Shown: in pieces, positions 16,634-26,085 of the stretch
Layout of the letters: each line of letters begins with the position of its first letter
Numbering within the stretch: the first letter of the stretch is position 1
NCBI GenBank assembly: GCA_005889345.1
Contig: VBFR01000185.1
Span: 1 to 55,814 of the forward strand
DNA from: Chloroflexota bacterium
GTDB lineage: Bacteria; Chloroflexota; Dormibacteria; CF-121
Direction: 5' to 3'
DNA length: 55,814 nt
Notes under the pieces: model-generated
Database searches by the model: none
Seen by the model: the letters and a program-made list of their open reading frames with translations, nothing else
Told to the model about the DNA's origin: nothing
Position numbers and translations under genes: made by a program

Positions 16634-17181
16634 TGGCACTCGCCAAGCCCACCGTCGAGGAAATCAAAACCCGCGCAGCCCGCTACCCGTCGAGGCAATC
16701 GGCCATCATCCCGGCGCTCTGGGCGGTCCAGCACGAGCAGGGCTATGTCACCAAAGAGTCGATGGGGGAGATCGCGCAGATCCTCGGCCTGCCGCCCTCG
16801 CTGATCGAGGCGACCGCATCCTTCTACTCGATGTTCCTCGCCCGCCCGGAGGGGCGGCACGATGTCGTGATCTGCGTCAACGCGCCCTGCATGCTGCGCG
16901 GCGCCGACGAGATGGCCGCCTACCTCGGGCAGCAACTGGGCGTCCGCGATGGCGAGACCACGACGGATGGCGCCATCACCTGGCATTCGACGATCGAGTG
17001 CCTGGGCGCCTGCGGCGGCGCGCCGATGATGCAGGTCGATCATCACTTCGAGGAGAACCTGACGCCGGAGCGGATCGACTCGATCATCGAGCGGCTCCGA
17101 ACCGAGCCCGCGCCACACGGCCCGAAGCCGGAGAAGGCCGCAGCGGTCGCGCGGCCGAGAGCGAAGAGGACCCAGAACTGA
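16633..17181 (+). CDS. nuoE: NADH-quinone oxidoreductase subunit E
   Basis: A 182-residue thioredoxin-like subunit with the N1a 2Fe-2S ligands in 'CVNAPCMLRG' and 'CLGACGGAP'. N-terminal helices 'SAIIPALWAVQHEQGYV' are typical. The last ~25 residues form a Lys/Arg/Ala/Pro-rich tail not needed for cluster binding. Start and stop overlap neighbours by one nucleotide each (TGATG). Confidence 0.95.
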   Translation: MALAKPTVEEIKTRAARYPSRQSAIIPALWAVQHEQGYVTKESMGEIAQILGLPPSLIEATASFYSMFLARPEGRHDVVICVNAPCMLRGADEMAAYLGQQLGVRDGETTTDGAITWHSTIECLGACGGAPMMQVDHHFEENLTPERIDSIIERLRTEPAPHGPKPEKAAAVARPRAKRTQN

Positions 17182-18467
17182 TGGGACTCAAGCCGGTCCT
17201 GACTAAGGACTTTCACACGGAAAACCTCGAGCAGCTGTCGGTTTACGAGCGGACGGGCGGCTACGCCGGCTTCAAGAAAGCGCTCGAGATGCAACCCGAC
17301 GAGCTGGTGGAACTGGTGAAGAAGAGCGGGCTCCGCGGCCGCGGCGGGGCCGGTTTCCCCACCGGCAACAAGTGGAGCTTCCTGCCCAAGGGCGTCTACC
17401 CGCGCTACCTCGTTTGCAACGCCGACGAGAGCGAGCCCGGCTGCTTCAAGGACCGCTACCTGATCGAAAAGAGCCCACACCAGGTGTTGGAGGGGATTCT
17501 GATCGCCAGCTACGCGATCGGCTGCAACCTCGCCTTCATCTATATCCGCGGTGAGTACCTGCCTCAGCACGAGGCGCTGGAGTCTGCGATCGAGGAAGCG
17601 CGCCAGGCGGGATACCTGGGCAAGAACGTGCTCGGCAAGGGGTACGAGATCGACGTCATCCTGCACCGCGGCGCGGGTGCCTACATCTGCGGGGAGGAGA
17701 CCGCCCTGCTGACCTCGCTCGAGGGGTATCGCGGCGAGCCACGGCTCAAGCCGCCCTTTCCGGCGATCAAGGGCCTGTACGGGAAGCCGACGGTCGTCAA
17801 CAACGTCGAGACCGTGGCCAACCTGCCGCACATCGTGATCAACGGCGCCGACTGGTTCGGTGCGATGGGGACACCGACGGGGAAGGGGACCCGCGTCTGG
17901 TGCATGAGCGGGCACGTCAACCGGCCGGGTAATTACGAGCTGGAGAACGGCACCCCGATCCGCGAGCTGATCGAGGAGCACGGCGGCGGCGTCTGGAAGA
18001 ACCGCAAGCTCAAGGCGTTCCAGCCTGGAGGCGCCTCGATGATGGTGCTGCTGCCCGAGCATCTCGACGTCGGCCTGGACTTCGACGCGATCCAGAAGGC
18101 CGGCTCGCTCGCCGGCGCCGGCGCCATGGTCGTGATGGACGAGACGACCTGCATGGTCGACGCCGCGCGGCGCTACGTGAAGTTCTTCCACCACGAGAGT
18201 TGTGGCAAGTGCACGCCATGCCGCGAAGGCACCTTCTGGATGTCGAACCTCTTCGACCGCTTCGAAGCCGGTGAGGCCAAGGCCACGGACGTCGACCTGC
18301 TCCTCGACATCGGGTACAGCATCGACGGGCGCTCATTCTGTCCGCTCGGCGATGCCTCGACCTGGTTCCCGCGCAGCGTCATCAAGTTCTTCCGCGACGA
18401 GTTCCTGGAGCACGTCTCGGAAAAAGGCTGCCCGTTCAAGAAGATGGCGCAGGAGGCGGTCGCCTAG
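17181..18467 (+). CDS. nuoF: NADH-quinone oxidoreductase subunit F (NADH and FMN site)
   Basis: A 428-residue flavoprotein that oxidises NADH. The FMN/NADH-binding glycine-rich stretches 'GLRGRGGAGFPTG' and 'GAGAYICGEETALL' are intact, as are the N3 4Fe-4S ligands 'SCGKCTPCREG' and the distal Cys in 'RSFCPLGD'. It ends at TAG, overlapping the GTG of nuoG by one base. Confidence 0.97.
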   Translation: MGLKPVLTKDFHTENLEQLSVYERTGGYAGFKKALEMQPDELVELVKKSGLRGRGGAGFPTGNKWSFLPKGVYPRYLVCNADESEPGCFKDRYLIEKSPHQVLEGILIASYAIGCNLAFIYIRGEYLPQHEALESAIEEARQAGYLGKNVLGKGYEIDVILHRGAGAYICGEETALLTSLEGYRGEPRLKPPFPAIKGLYGKPTVVNNVETVANLPHIVINGADWFGAMGTPTGKGTRVWCMSGHVNRPGNYELENGTPIRELIEEHGGGVWKNRKLKAFQPGGASMMVLLPEHLDVGLDFDAIQKAGSLAGAGAMVVMDETTCMVDAARRYVKFFHHESCGKCTPCREGTFWMSNLFDRFEAGEAKATDVDLLLDIGYSIDGRSFCPLGDASTWFPRSVIKFFRDEFLEHVSEKGCPFKKMAQEAVA

Positions 18468-20344
18468 TGGCGACGGTGCAAACCGACCAGGTCACGCTGA
18501 CGATCGACGGGCAGTCCGTCACCGTGCCGAAGGGTACTCTGATCCTCGACGCCGCCAAGGCGATCAACATCGACATCCCGATCTTCTGCTCGCACCCGAA
18601 GATGGCGCCGGTCGCCGTCTGCCGCATGTGCCTCGTCGAGGTCGAGAAGATGCCGAAGCTGCAACCAGCCTGCGCCGTCTACGTGGCCGAGGGCATGGTC
18701 GTCAAGACCACGACCGAACAGGTCGCCAAGTACCAGAAGGGTGTGCTCGAGTTTCTGCTCATCAACCATCCCCTCGACTGCCCGATCTGCGACAAGGGCG
18801 GCGAGTGCCCGCTGCAGGACCAGACCTTTCAGTACGGCCCCGGCGCCAGCCGCTTCGAGTTTCAGAAGGCCCACTTCGACAAGGGGGTGCCCCTCTCCGA
18901 CAAGATTGTCCTGGACCGCGAGCGCTGCATCCTCTGCTGGCGCTGCACGCGCTTCAGCGAGGAGATCTCGGGGGAGCGAGAGCTCGCGCTGATCCAGCGC
19001 GGCGTCCACACCATCATTGGCACCTTCAATGACGAACCCGCCCAGTCGAACTACCAGGGCAACTGGACGGAGATCTGCCCGGTCGGCGCGCTGACCTCGC
19101 GGCAGTACCGCTTCGTCAGCCGCCCCTGGGACCTGGACCGCACCGCCAGCGTCTGCCCCGGCTGCAGCATGGGCTGCAACATCCAGCTCGATGCCCGCAG
19201 CAACAAGATCGGGCGCTTTCAATCGCGCGAAAACCTCGCGGTCGATGACGGCTGGCTCTGCGATACCGGCCGCTACAGCTTCCCCAACTTCCAGCGCTTA
19301 ACGCAGGACCGCCCGCAGATCCGGCGGGACGGCAGGCTCGAGCGCGTGACCTACGACGAGGTGATCGCATTCACGGCCGACGCCCTGAAAGCGTCGGGCC
19401 AGCTCGCGGGCTGGGTATCACCGGCCGCCAGCAACGAGGAGCTCTTCCTCTTCCAGCGCCTCTTCCGCGAGGTGCTCGCGTCGCCGAACCTCGATCACCG
19501 AAGCGCGGTCCTCGAGGACGCGGAGCCGGATGACATGACGCTGCCGATCGCCGACATCGAGCACTGCGACCAGGTCGTGGTGCTGGGCGGCCAGGACGTC
19601 ATCGACGCCGCGCCCGTGCTTCACCTCCGCCTCTTCAAGAGCCAGCGCAAGGGCGTCAATGTGCTGAAGGTCGGCGCCGCCGATGTCAAGAAGGCGCTCG
19701 ACGCCGTCCCGGCCGAGGCGCAGGGGGTTGGAATCCTCGCGACCGAGGCGAACAAGAAGGCGGCGGTCGAGCTCCAAGGGAAGCTGCAAAAGAAAGTCAA
19801 GGGCAGCGTCCGGCGGCTGATCGTGACCACCGGCCCCAACGGGCGCGGTGCCAAGGACCTCGGCATCCTGCCGCATCGCGGACCCGGCTACGTCTCCCTC
19901 AATGGGAAGTCGGGGAAGGGGAGAGTGGAGTGGCCGGGCGCCGGCGTCAAGGCGCTCTACGTGCACGAGTCCAGCCCGCTGCACGGCTTTGTTCCGACCG
20001 ATGCCGAGTCGATGTGGCTGTCCGCGCTGCCGCTGGTCGTATTCCACCGCTTCAAGCCGTCGCCCCTGGACGAGGTCGCCCACGTCATCATCCCGGGCCA
20101 CGCCTTCACCGAGAAGGACGGCACCGTGACCAGCATGGAGGGTCGGGTGCAGCGGATTCGCAAGGGCATCGACGCCGCCTGGGTCCGCGAGGACTGGCGC
20201 GTCTTCCAGGAGATCGCGAACCACCTGGGGGCCGACTGGGAATACGAGAGCGTGGAGGCGATCACGGGCGACCTGGTGCGGGCACTGCCACCGTATCGCG
20301 CCGTCAACGAGGGCGCGCGGGTGCTCTGGAGCGAGTCGCGATGA
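18467..20344 (+). CDS. nuoG: NADH-quinone oxidoreductase subunit G (compact form)
   Basis: A 625-residue subunit, shorter than the ~780-900 residues of many NuoG proteins. N-terminal ferredoxin domain carries N1b ('CSHPKMAPVAVCRMC' plus a later Cys). N5 is seen in 'HPLDCPICDKGGEC', N4 in 'CILCWRC' plus 'CPVGAL', and the N7-type motif 'CPGCSMGC' with distal Cys in 'WLCDTGRY'. The molybdopterin-oxidoreductase-like part is reduced, but the 'EKDGTVTSMEGRVQRI' segment remains. Confidence 0.95.
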   Translation: MATVQTDQVTLTIDGQSVTVPKGTLILDAAKAINIDIPIFCSHPKMAPVAVCRMCLVEVEKMPKLQPACAVYVAEGMVVKTTTEQVAKYQKGVLEFLLINHPLDCPICDKGGECPLQDQTFQYGPGASRFEFQKAHFDKGVPLSDKIVLDRERCILCWRCTRFSEEISGERELALIQRGVHTIIGTFNDEPAQSNYQGNWTEICPVGALTSRQYRFVSRPWDLDRTASVCPGCSMGCNIQLDARSNKIGRFQSRENLAVDDGWLCDTGRYSFPNFQRLTQDRPQIRRDGRLERVTYDEVIAFTADALKASGQLAGWVSPAASNEELFLFQRLFREVLASPNLDHRSAVLEDAEPDDMTLPIADIEHCDQVVVLGGQDVIDAAPVLHLRLFKSQRKGVNVLKVGAADVKKALDAVPAEAQGVGILATEANKKAAVELQGKLQKKVKGSVRRLIVTTGPNGRGAKDLGILPHRGPGYVSLNGKSGKGRVEWPGAGVKALYVHESSPLHGFVPTDAESMWLSALPLVVFHRFKPSPLDEVAHVIIPGHAFTEKDGTVTSMEGRVQRIRKGIDAAWVREDWRVFQEIANHLGADWEYESVEAITGDLVRALPPYRAVNEGARVLWSESR

Positions 20345-21348
20345 CCCTCGAGGTCGTCGTCGAGACGCTGATCAAGGCGGTGATCGTAATCGGCGCGCTG
20401 CTGACGGGCTTTGCCTACCTCACGCTGTTCGAGCGCAAAGTGCAGGCACGCATGCAGCAGCGGCCGGGGCCGAACCGCGTCGGCCCCTGGGGACTGCTGC
20501 AGCCGGCCGCCGACGGCTTGAAGCTGTTCTTCAAGTCGAGCAGCGCCCCATCGAGCCGCGATCGCTTTCTCTACCTGCTCGCGCCCATGATCTCGATCAT
20601 GGCGTCCCTCGCCAGCTTCGCCATCATTCCGATCAGTGGGCCCGGGACGCTGAACCTCTTCGGCCACTCGATCGGCTGGTACGTGATGAACGTCAACATC
20701 GGCGTCCTCTGGTACTTCGCGGTGACCTCGGTGGGCGTCTACGGCATCTTCCTGGCCGGGTACGCATCGAATAGCAAATACTCGATGCTGGGCGCGCTGC
20801 GCTCGTCCGCGCAGATGATCAGCTACGAGATGGCGCTCGGCCTCTCCCTGGTCCCCGTCTTCATCCTGGCGGGCTCGGTCAAGCTCGTCGATATCGTCAA
20901 TGCCCAGCACACCTGGTGGTTCGTGCTCCCGCTGCTTCCCGCCTTCTTCCTCTACCTGATTGCCGGCATTGCCGAGACGAACCGCGCGCCGTTCGACCTT
21001 CCCGAAGCGGAGACCGAGCTGGTCGCGGGTTATCACACGGAATACTCGGGCTTGCGGTTCGCGCTCTTCTTCATGGCCGAGTACATCAACATGATCATCG
21101 TCAGCTCGGTCGCCACCATCGTCTTCCTCGGCGGGTGGTGGGGCCCGTTCGGGATCCTTCCGGGCCCGTGGTGGTTCATCGTGAAAGTCGTGGCGCTCCT
21201 CTACATCTATGTGTGGTTGCGGGCCACGCTGCCACGCATGCGCTATGACCGCCTGATGGCGCTCAGCTGGAAATCGCTGTTCCCGCTGTCACTGGCGATG
21301 ATGATGGTGACGGCCATCGTGGTCGTGGCCGCCCAGGGAACGCTCTGA
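20341..21348 (+). CDS. nuoH: NADH-quinone oxidoreductase subunit H
   Basis: A 335-residue membrane subunit with about eight helices that forms the quinone entry and the link between arms. Signatures 'ERKVQARMQQRPGPNRVGPWG' (first loop) and 'ETNRAPFDLPEAE' (Glu-rich loop) are complete. ATG 20341 overlaps the nuoG stop by 4 nt; the track's longer version starts inside nuoG. Confidence 0.96.
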   Translation: MTLEVVVETLIKAVIVIGALLTGFAYLTLFERKVQARMQQRPGPNRVGPWGLLQPAADGLKLFFKSSSAPSSRDRFLYLLAPMISIMASLASFAIIPISGPGTLNLFGHSIGWYVMNVNIGVLWYFAVTSVGVYGIFLAGYASNSKYSMLGALRSSAQMISYEMALGLSLVPVFILAGSVKLVDIVNAQHTWWFVLPLLPAFFLYLIAGIAETNRAPFDLPEAETELVAGYHTEYSGLRFALFFMAEYINMIIVSSVATIVFLGGWWGPFGILPGPWWFIVKVVALLYIYVWLRATLPRMRYDRLMALSWKSLFPLSLAMMMVTAIVVVAAQGTL

Positions 21349-21860
21349 TGGCGCTGCGCGAGATCCTGCTCGGCCCCATCTACATCGCCCGTGCCCTGGC
21401 GACGACCTTCAAGCACAACACCAAGCCGATCGTCACTATCGAATATCCGGAACGGCAGAAGCCCGTCCCCCCGCGCGAGCGCGGCCGCCACATCCTGCAC
21501 CGCTACGCCAACGGCCTCGAAAAATGCGTCGGCTGCGAGCTCTGCGCCATCGCCTGCCCGGTGGGCTGCATCGTGGTGGAAGCGGCCGAGAACACGCCCG
21601 AGCATCGCGTTTCACCCGGGGAGCGCTATGCGAAGCGCTACGAGATCAACCTGCTGCGCTGCATCTACTGCGGGATGTGCGAGGAAGCCTGCCCGTACGA
21701 CGCCATCACGATGGGCCCGCGCTACGACCTCGCGGACGACCACCCGGACAAGTTCATCGCCGTCAAGGAGGACATGCTGGAGCCGCTCTCGGCCAGCCTG
21801 CAGGACACGGCGCGGCCGTCCGGTGCGCCGTCCGCCCAAGCGGTGCCCCGCAAGTGGTAA
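21348..21860 (+). CDS. nuoI: NADH-quinone oxidoreductase subunit I
   Basis: A 170-residue 8Fe ferredoxin-type subunit. Two C-x2-C-x2-C-x3-C-P motifs, 'CVGCELCAIACPVGC' and 'CIYCGMCEEACP', bind N6a and N6b. A membrane-attaching helix lies at the N-terminus. The C-terminal tail is Ser/Pro/Ala-rich. Confidence 0.96.
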   Translation: MALREILLGPIYIARALATTFKHNTKPIVTIEYPERQKPVPPRERGRHILHRYANGLEKCVGCELCAIACPVGCIVVEAAENTPEHRVSPGERYAKRYEINLLRCIYCGMCEEACPYDAITMGPRYDLADDHPDKFIAVKEDMLEPLSASLQDTARPSGAPSAQAVPRKW

Positions 21861-22360
21861 TCGGGTTCGCCATCGTGGCGGCCTGGGAACTCGTGACGGC
21901 AATCGGCGTGGTGGCGTTTCGAAGGCCGATGTACAACGCCCTCTCGCTGGTCGCCAACATGCTCGGTCTGGCGGTGCTGTTCCTGATGTTGAACGCGCAG
22001 TTCCTCTTTGCGGCCCAGATCATCGTCTACGCCGGCGCGGTGATGGTGCTCTTCGTTTTCATCATCGCGCTGATGAACCCGCAGGCCGACATCAGCTTCC
22101 GGCCTCGTGGCACGGAGTGGATCTATGGCGTCGTGTTCGGGGTGATCTTCGCGGCACTGCTCGGCACGCTGCTCTTCAACCATGGGCTGACCGGCCGACT
22201 CGGGGCCTTCACCCCTGAGGTGATCGCCGCGGCGGGCAACGTGCAGACGATTGGCATCGCGCTCTACACGCGCTTCCTCTTCCCGGTCGAGGTGACGTCG
22301 GTGCTGCTGCTGGTGGCGGCAGTGGGGGCCGTCTACCTGGCGATGCGGAGAATCCGCTGA
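21854..22360 (+). CDS. nuoJ: NADH-quinone oxidoreductase subunit J
   Basis: A 168-residue membrane subunit with five helices. GTG 21854 is chosen because it overlaps the nuoI stop and is followed directly by the first helix '[14 protein letters not shown]'; the track's 21524 start runs through nuoI. The conserved '[22 protein letters not shown]' helix with its pi-bulge region is intact. Confidence 0.93.
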   Translation: MVIGFAIVAAWELVTAIGVVAFRRPMYNALSLVANMLGLAVLFLMLNAQFLFAAQIIVYAGAVMVLFVFIIALMNPQADISFRPRGTEWIYGVVFGVIFAALLGTLLFNHGLTGRLGAFTPEVIAAAGNVQTIGIALYTRFLFPVEVTSVLLLVAAVGAVYLAMRRIR

Positions 22361-22665
22361 TGCCGGTTCCCGCCTATACCTTTCTGCTCCTGAGCGGCGC
22401 CGTCTTCACGCTCGGGGCGATCGGCTTCATGGTGCGGCGCAACCCGCTCGTCGTCTTCATGTGCATCGAGCTGATGCTCAATGCCGTCAACCTTGCCTTC
22501 GCCACCATGAGTCGCTACCTGAACTCGCTCGACGGCGTGGTGTTCGCCTTCCTCGTCATCACGGTCGCGGCGGCTGAGGTGGTGGTGGGGATCGCCATCA
22601 TCGTGCAGGTCTACCGGGCCGGCCGGCAGATGGATGTCGACGAGCTCGACCTCATGAAGGAGTAA
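22360..22665 (+). CDS. nuoK: NADH-quinone oxidoreductase subunit K
   Basis: A 101-residue three-helix subunit with the two conserved membrane glutamates in '[11 protein letters not shown]' and 'VAAAEVVVG', both needed for proton translocation in the family. Start overlaps the nuoJ stop (TGATG). Confidence 0.96.
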   Translation: MPVPAYTFLLLSGAVFTLGAIGFMVRRNPLVVFMCIELMLNAVNLAFATMSRYLNSLDGVVFAFLVITVAAAEVVVGIAIIVQVYRAGRQMDVDELDLMKE

Positions 22666-22672
22666 GGAAGCG

Positions 22673-24559
22673 ATGGACATCCTCGCGCCGCTGGTCCTCC
22701 TTACGCCGCTCGCGGGCTTCCTCGTCAACGCCCTCTTCGGCCGGCTGCTGCCCCGGCGGGTGGTGGGATGGGTTGGCGCGGGCAGCATCGGCTTGGCGTT
22801 CGTCTTTGCCCTCCTGACCCTGTCCCAGGTGCTCGGCGGTCAGAAGCTCGACCAGAGCTACTTCACCTGGTGGCAGAGCGCCGACTTCAACGTTCCCTTC
22901 AACCTCTACGTCGACGCCCTTTCGACGCTGATGATCCTCGTGATCACGGGCGTCGGTTTCTTGATCCACCTCTACTCGATCGGCTACATGCGAGAGGACG
23001 CCGGCTTCTCGCGCTTCTTCGCCTACATGAACCTCTTCGTGTTCTCGATGCTGCTCCTCGTCCTCTCCGGCAACCTCGTCTTTTTGATCATCGGCTGGGC
23101 CTTGGTCGGCCTCAGCTCCTATCTGTTGATCGGCTTCTGGTTCGAGCGACGCTCGGCCGTGCTGGCGGCGCGCAAGGCGTTCGTCATGAACACGATCGGC
23201 GACGTCGGTATGGTCTTCGCGGCCTTTTTGATCTTCCTCAACCTGCGCGTCCTCGATTTCCAGGGACTCTTCAGCCGGGTCCATGACCTGCCAAAAGGCG
23301 GAATGGTCATCACTTCCATCTGCCTCCTCCTGCTGGTCGGGGCGGTGGCGAAATCCGCGCAGCTCCCCCTCCATACCTGGCTTCCCGATGCGATGGAGGG
23401 CCCGACACCGGTCTCTGCCCTGATTCACGCTGCCACCATGGTGACGGCCGGCGTCTACCTCGTCGCCCGCATGCACCTGCTCTACGATTGGGCGCCGACC
23501 GCCGCCGCGACCGTCGCGGTCATCGGCGGCGTAACCGCGCTCTTCGCGGCCACCATCGGGACGGCGCAGGTCGACATCAAGCGGATCCTCGCCTACTCGA
23601 CGATGAGCCAGATCGGCTACATGTTCCTTGCGGTAGGCATCGGCGCCTACACCGCGGGCATGTTCCATTTCATGACTCACGCCTTCTTCAAAGCCCTCCT
23701 CTTCCTCGCGGCGGGCAACGTTATCCACGCCTTCCACGAGGACCAGGACATCCGGCACATGGGCAATCTCCGCGCCGGGTTGCCCGTGACCTTCTGGACG
23801 TTTCTGATCGGCACCCTTTCGATCAGCGGCTTCCCCATTGTGACCGCCGGCTTCTGGAGCAAAGACGAGATCATCCGCGCGGCGCTGACGGCGGCCGGCA
23901 GTGAGTACCTCCTCGGCATCCTGGCACTCCTCACGGCCGGGCTCACCGCCTTCTATATGTTCCGGCTCTTCATCATCGCCTTCGGTTGGGAGTGGATGGC
24001 GCACGACGACCGTCACCTCCACGAGGCGCCGCCTATCCAGACGATTCCGATCATCGTCCTGGCGGCCGGCGCCGTCGTCGCCGGCTACATTCCGGTCGCG
24101 AGCTTCCTCTCGCCGGTGTTCGGCCAACCGGTCGAGGTGGGCACGCTGGCGTTCTGGGGCCTGGCGGGATTGACGCTCGCCGCCTCGGCGGTCGGCTTCG
24201 CGATCGCCTACGTGATGTACGCGCGCCGTCCGCAACTGGCGGTCGCCTGGCGGACCCGGTTCGCGCCGATCCACGCGCTGGTCGAGCACAAGTACTACGT
24301 CGACGAGCTCTACGACCGGGTCTTCGTCCGGCCCGGGCTGGCGCTCGCCCGCTTCTTCAACGACGTGGTGGAACCGCGCGTGATCGATGGCGCGGTCAAC
24401 GGGGTCGCGGCTTTCTTCCTGGTGGAGGCGCGTGAGTTCCGCGGCATCCAGACTGGCCGGGTGCGCAGCTACGCGCTCGTGACCCTGGGCGGCGCGGTTG
24501 GCGTGCTCCTCATCGTCGCCCTGTATCTGGGGTATTTGCCCTGGAAGTTGGGCGCATGA
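22673..24559 (+). CDS. nuoL: NADH-quinone oxidoreductase subunit L
   Basis: A 628-residue antiporter-like proton-pumping subunit. 'GPTPVSALIHAATMVTAGVYL' is the family signature, and the C-terminal lateral amphipathic helix plus final membrane helix ('YALVTLGGAVGVLLIVALYLGYL') are present. It follows nuoK by 7 nt with 'AAGGA' before the ATG. The 545-residue minus-strand ORF over this gene is an antisense shadow. Confidence 0.96.
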   Translation: MDILAPLVLLTPLAGFLVNALFGRLLPRRVVGWVGAGSIGLAFVFALLTLSQVLGGQKLDQSYFTWWQSADFNVPFNLYVDALSTLMILVITGVGFLIHLYSIGYMREDAGFSRFFAYMNLFVFSMLLLVLSGNLVFLIIGWALVGLSSYLLIGFWFERRSAVLAARKAFVMNTIGDVGMVFAAFLIFLNLRVLDFQGLFSRVHDLPKGGMVITSICLLLLVGAVAKSAQLPLHTWLPDAMEGPTPVSALIHAATMVTAGVYLVARMHLLYDWAPTAAATVAVIGGVTALFAATIGTAQVDIKRILAYSTMSQIGYMFLAVGIGAYTAGMFHFMTHAFFKALLFLAAGNVIHAFHEDQDIRHMGNLRAGLPVTFWTFLIGTLSISGFPIVTAGFWSKDEIIRAALTAAGSEYLLGILALLTAGLTAFYMFRLFIIAFGWEWMAHDDRHLHEAPPIQTIPIIVLAAGAVVAGYIPVASFLSPVFGQPVEVGTLAFWGLAGLTLAASAVGFAIAYVMYARRPQLAVAWRTRFAPIHALVEHKYYVDELYDRVFVRPGLALARFFNDVVEPRVIDGAVNGVAAFFLVEAREFRGIQTGRVRSYALVTLGGAVGVLLIVALYLGYLPWKLGA

Positions 24560-26085
24560 GCTGGTACACGCTGCCCACCAACGTGCCGTGGTTGTCCCTG
24601 GTCCTGGTGGTTCCCCTGGTTGGTGCCCTCCTCGTCGTGCTGACGCCCTCGGTCGCCGGCCGCGTCATCAAACAGCTGGGGATCCTGACCGCGGTGATCA
24701 CGCTCGCCCTGGTGCTGGCGATCATCGGGGGATTCCAGCAGGGCGTCGGCGGCCTCCACCTCCAGTTCGAGGAGGTGCTTCGGTGGATCCCCTCGCTCGG
24801 GATCAGCTATCACCTCGGCATCGATGGCTTGAGTCTCTTCCTACTCGGCCTCAACGCGCTGCTCTTCCTGATCGCGATCATCGTGACCGACTCGGCGACC
24901 CCCCGCCTCAAGGAATTCATCCTCCTGCTTCTGATCCTGGAAGCCGCCACCGCGGGCATTCTCCTGGCGCTCGACCTCATCCTCTTCTATGTCTTCTGGG
25001 AGGCGATGCTGGTTCCGCTCTACTTCCTGATCGGGGTCTGGGGCGAGGGCCGCCGCATCTACGCCGCCTTCAAATTCCTGATCTACACGGTCATCGGCAG
25101 CTTCGCGATGCTGATCGCGATCCTCGCCGTCGCCGGGATCAACTTCTCGCAGACGGGGCAGTTGAGCTTCGACTGGACCGTCCTGGTGCAGCATCCCGCG
25201 GCCGGGGTGTGGCATCTCCCGGGCAGCCTGGGAAGCGTTGGCATCCCCCAACTGCTCTTTGTCGGCTTCGCCCTGGCCTTCGCCATCAAGATGCCGATCT
25301 GGCCGCTGCACACCTGGCTGCCGCCTGCCTACACCGCCTCACCGGTTCCCGTGGTCATCGTCTTCGCCGGCCTGGTCTCGAAGCTTGGCGCTTACGGGTT
25401 CATTCGCTTCAACCTGTCGCTCTTCCCGGATGCGGCGCATAGCCTTGGTGGCCCGCTGGCGGTGCTGGCGACGATCGGCATCCTCTACGGCGCCGTCATG
25501 GCGCTCGCCCAGACCGATCTCAAGCGGCTGGTCGCCTACGCGTCGATGAGCCACCTCGGCTTCATCGGGCTGGGCATCTTCGCCGGCAACTTGCTGGGCA
25601 TCGAGGGCGCCTTGGTGCAAATGATCAACCACGGCGTGATCATTGCCGCGCTCTTCCTGGTGGTCGGCATGATCGAGCGGCGCGCCGGCACGCGCCTGCG
25701 TGGCGAGCTTCGCGGGCTGGGCGCGACCGCGCCCCTCTTTGCGGCGCTCTTCCTGGTCGTGTCGCTGGCCGCGCTCGGCCTGCCCGGGCTCAACGGATTC
25801 GTCGGCGAGTTCCTCATCATGCTCGGTGCCTGGTCGTCGTTCCTGCCCCTGGCGGTCGGCGCGGGCATCGGCGTCGTGCTGGCGGCATGGTACGTGCTCC
25901 GCTTCTACCAGGGGAGTACGCAGGACGCGCCGCCCCATCCGGCGAGCTTTCCTGAGTTGCGCATTCTCGACGTGGGCGTCCTGGCGCCGCTGCTCGCCCT
26001 GATGGTGGTGATCGGGATCAGCCCCGGCTTCTTCCCGGCCGCGGTCGATGCGACGGTCAAGGCCCTGCCGGTGATCCTGCGATGA
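24556..26085 (+). CDS. nuoM: NADH-quinone oxidoreductase subunit M
   Basis: A 509-residue antiporter-like subunit. The key Glu of helix 5 is in 'LFYVFWEAMLVPLYFLIGVWG' and the Lys of helix 7 in 'SKLGAYGFIRF'. The usual 'DAHTEAPT' loop reads 'PAYTASPV', a local variation. ATG overlaps nuoL by 4 nt. Confidence 0.95.
   Translation: MSWYTLPTNVPWLSLVLVVPLVGALLVVLTPSVAGRVIKQLGILTAVITLALVLAIIGGFQQGVGGLHLQFEEVLRWIPSLGISYHLGIDGLSLFLLGLNALLFLIAIIVTDSATPRLKEFILLLLILEAATAGILLALDLILFYVFWEAMLVPLYFLIGVWGEGRRIYAAFKFLIYTVIGSFAMLIAILAVAGINFSQTGQLSFDWTVLVQHPAAGVWHLPGSLGSVGIPQLLFVGFALAFAIKMPIWPLHTWLPPAYTASPVPVVIVFAGLVSKLGAYGFIRFNLSLFPDAAHSLGGPLAVLATIGILYGAVMALAQTDLKRLVAYASMSHLGFIGLGIFAGNLLGIEGALVQMINHGVIIAALFLVVGMIERRAGTRLRGELRGLGATAPLFAALFLVVSLAALGLPGLNGFVGEFLIMLGAWSSFLPLAVGAGIGVVLAAWYVLRFYQGSTQDAPPHPASFPELRILDVGVLAPLLALMVVIGISPGFFPAAVDATVKALPVILR

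Noticed and set aside
22652-24289. 545-residue minus-strand ORF over nuoL
   Set aside because: Asp/Glu/Arg/His-rich translation typical of the antisense of a GC-rich membrane protein gene; nuoL is complete on the plus strand.
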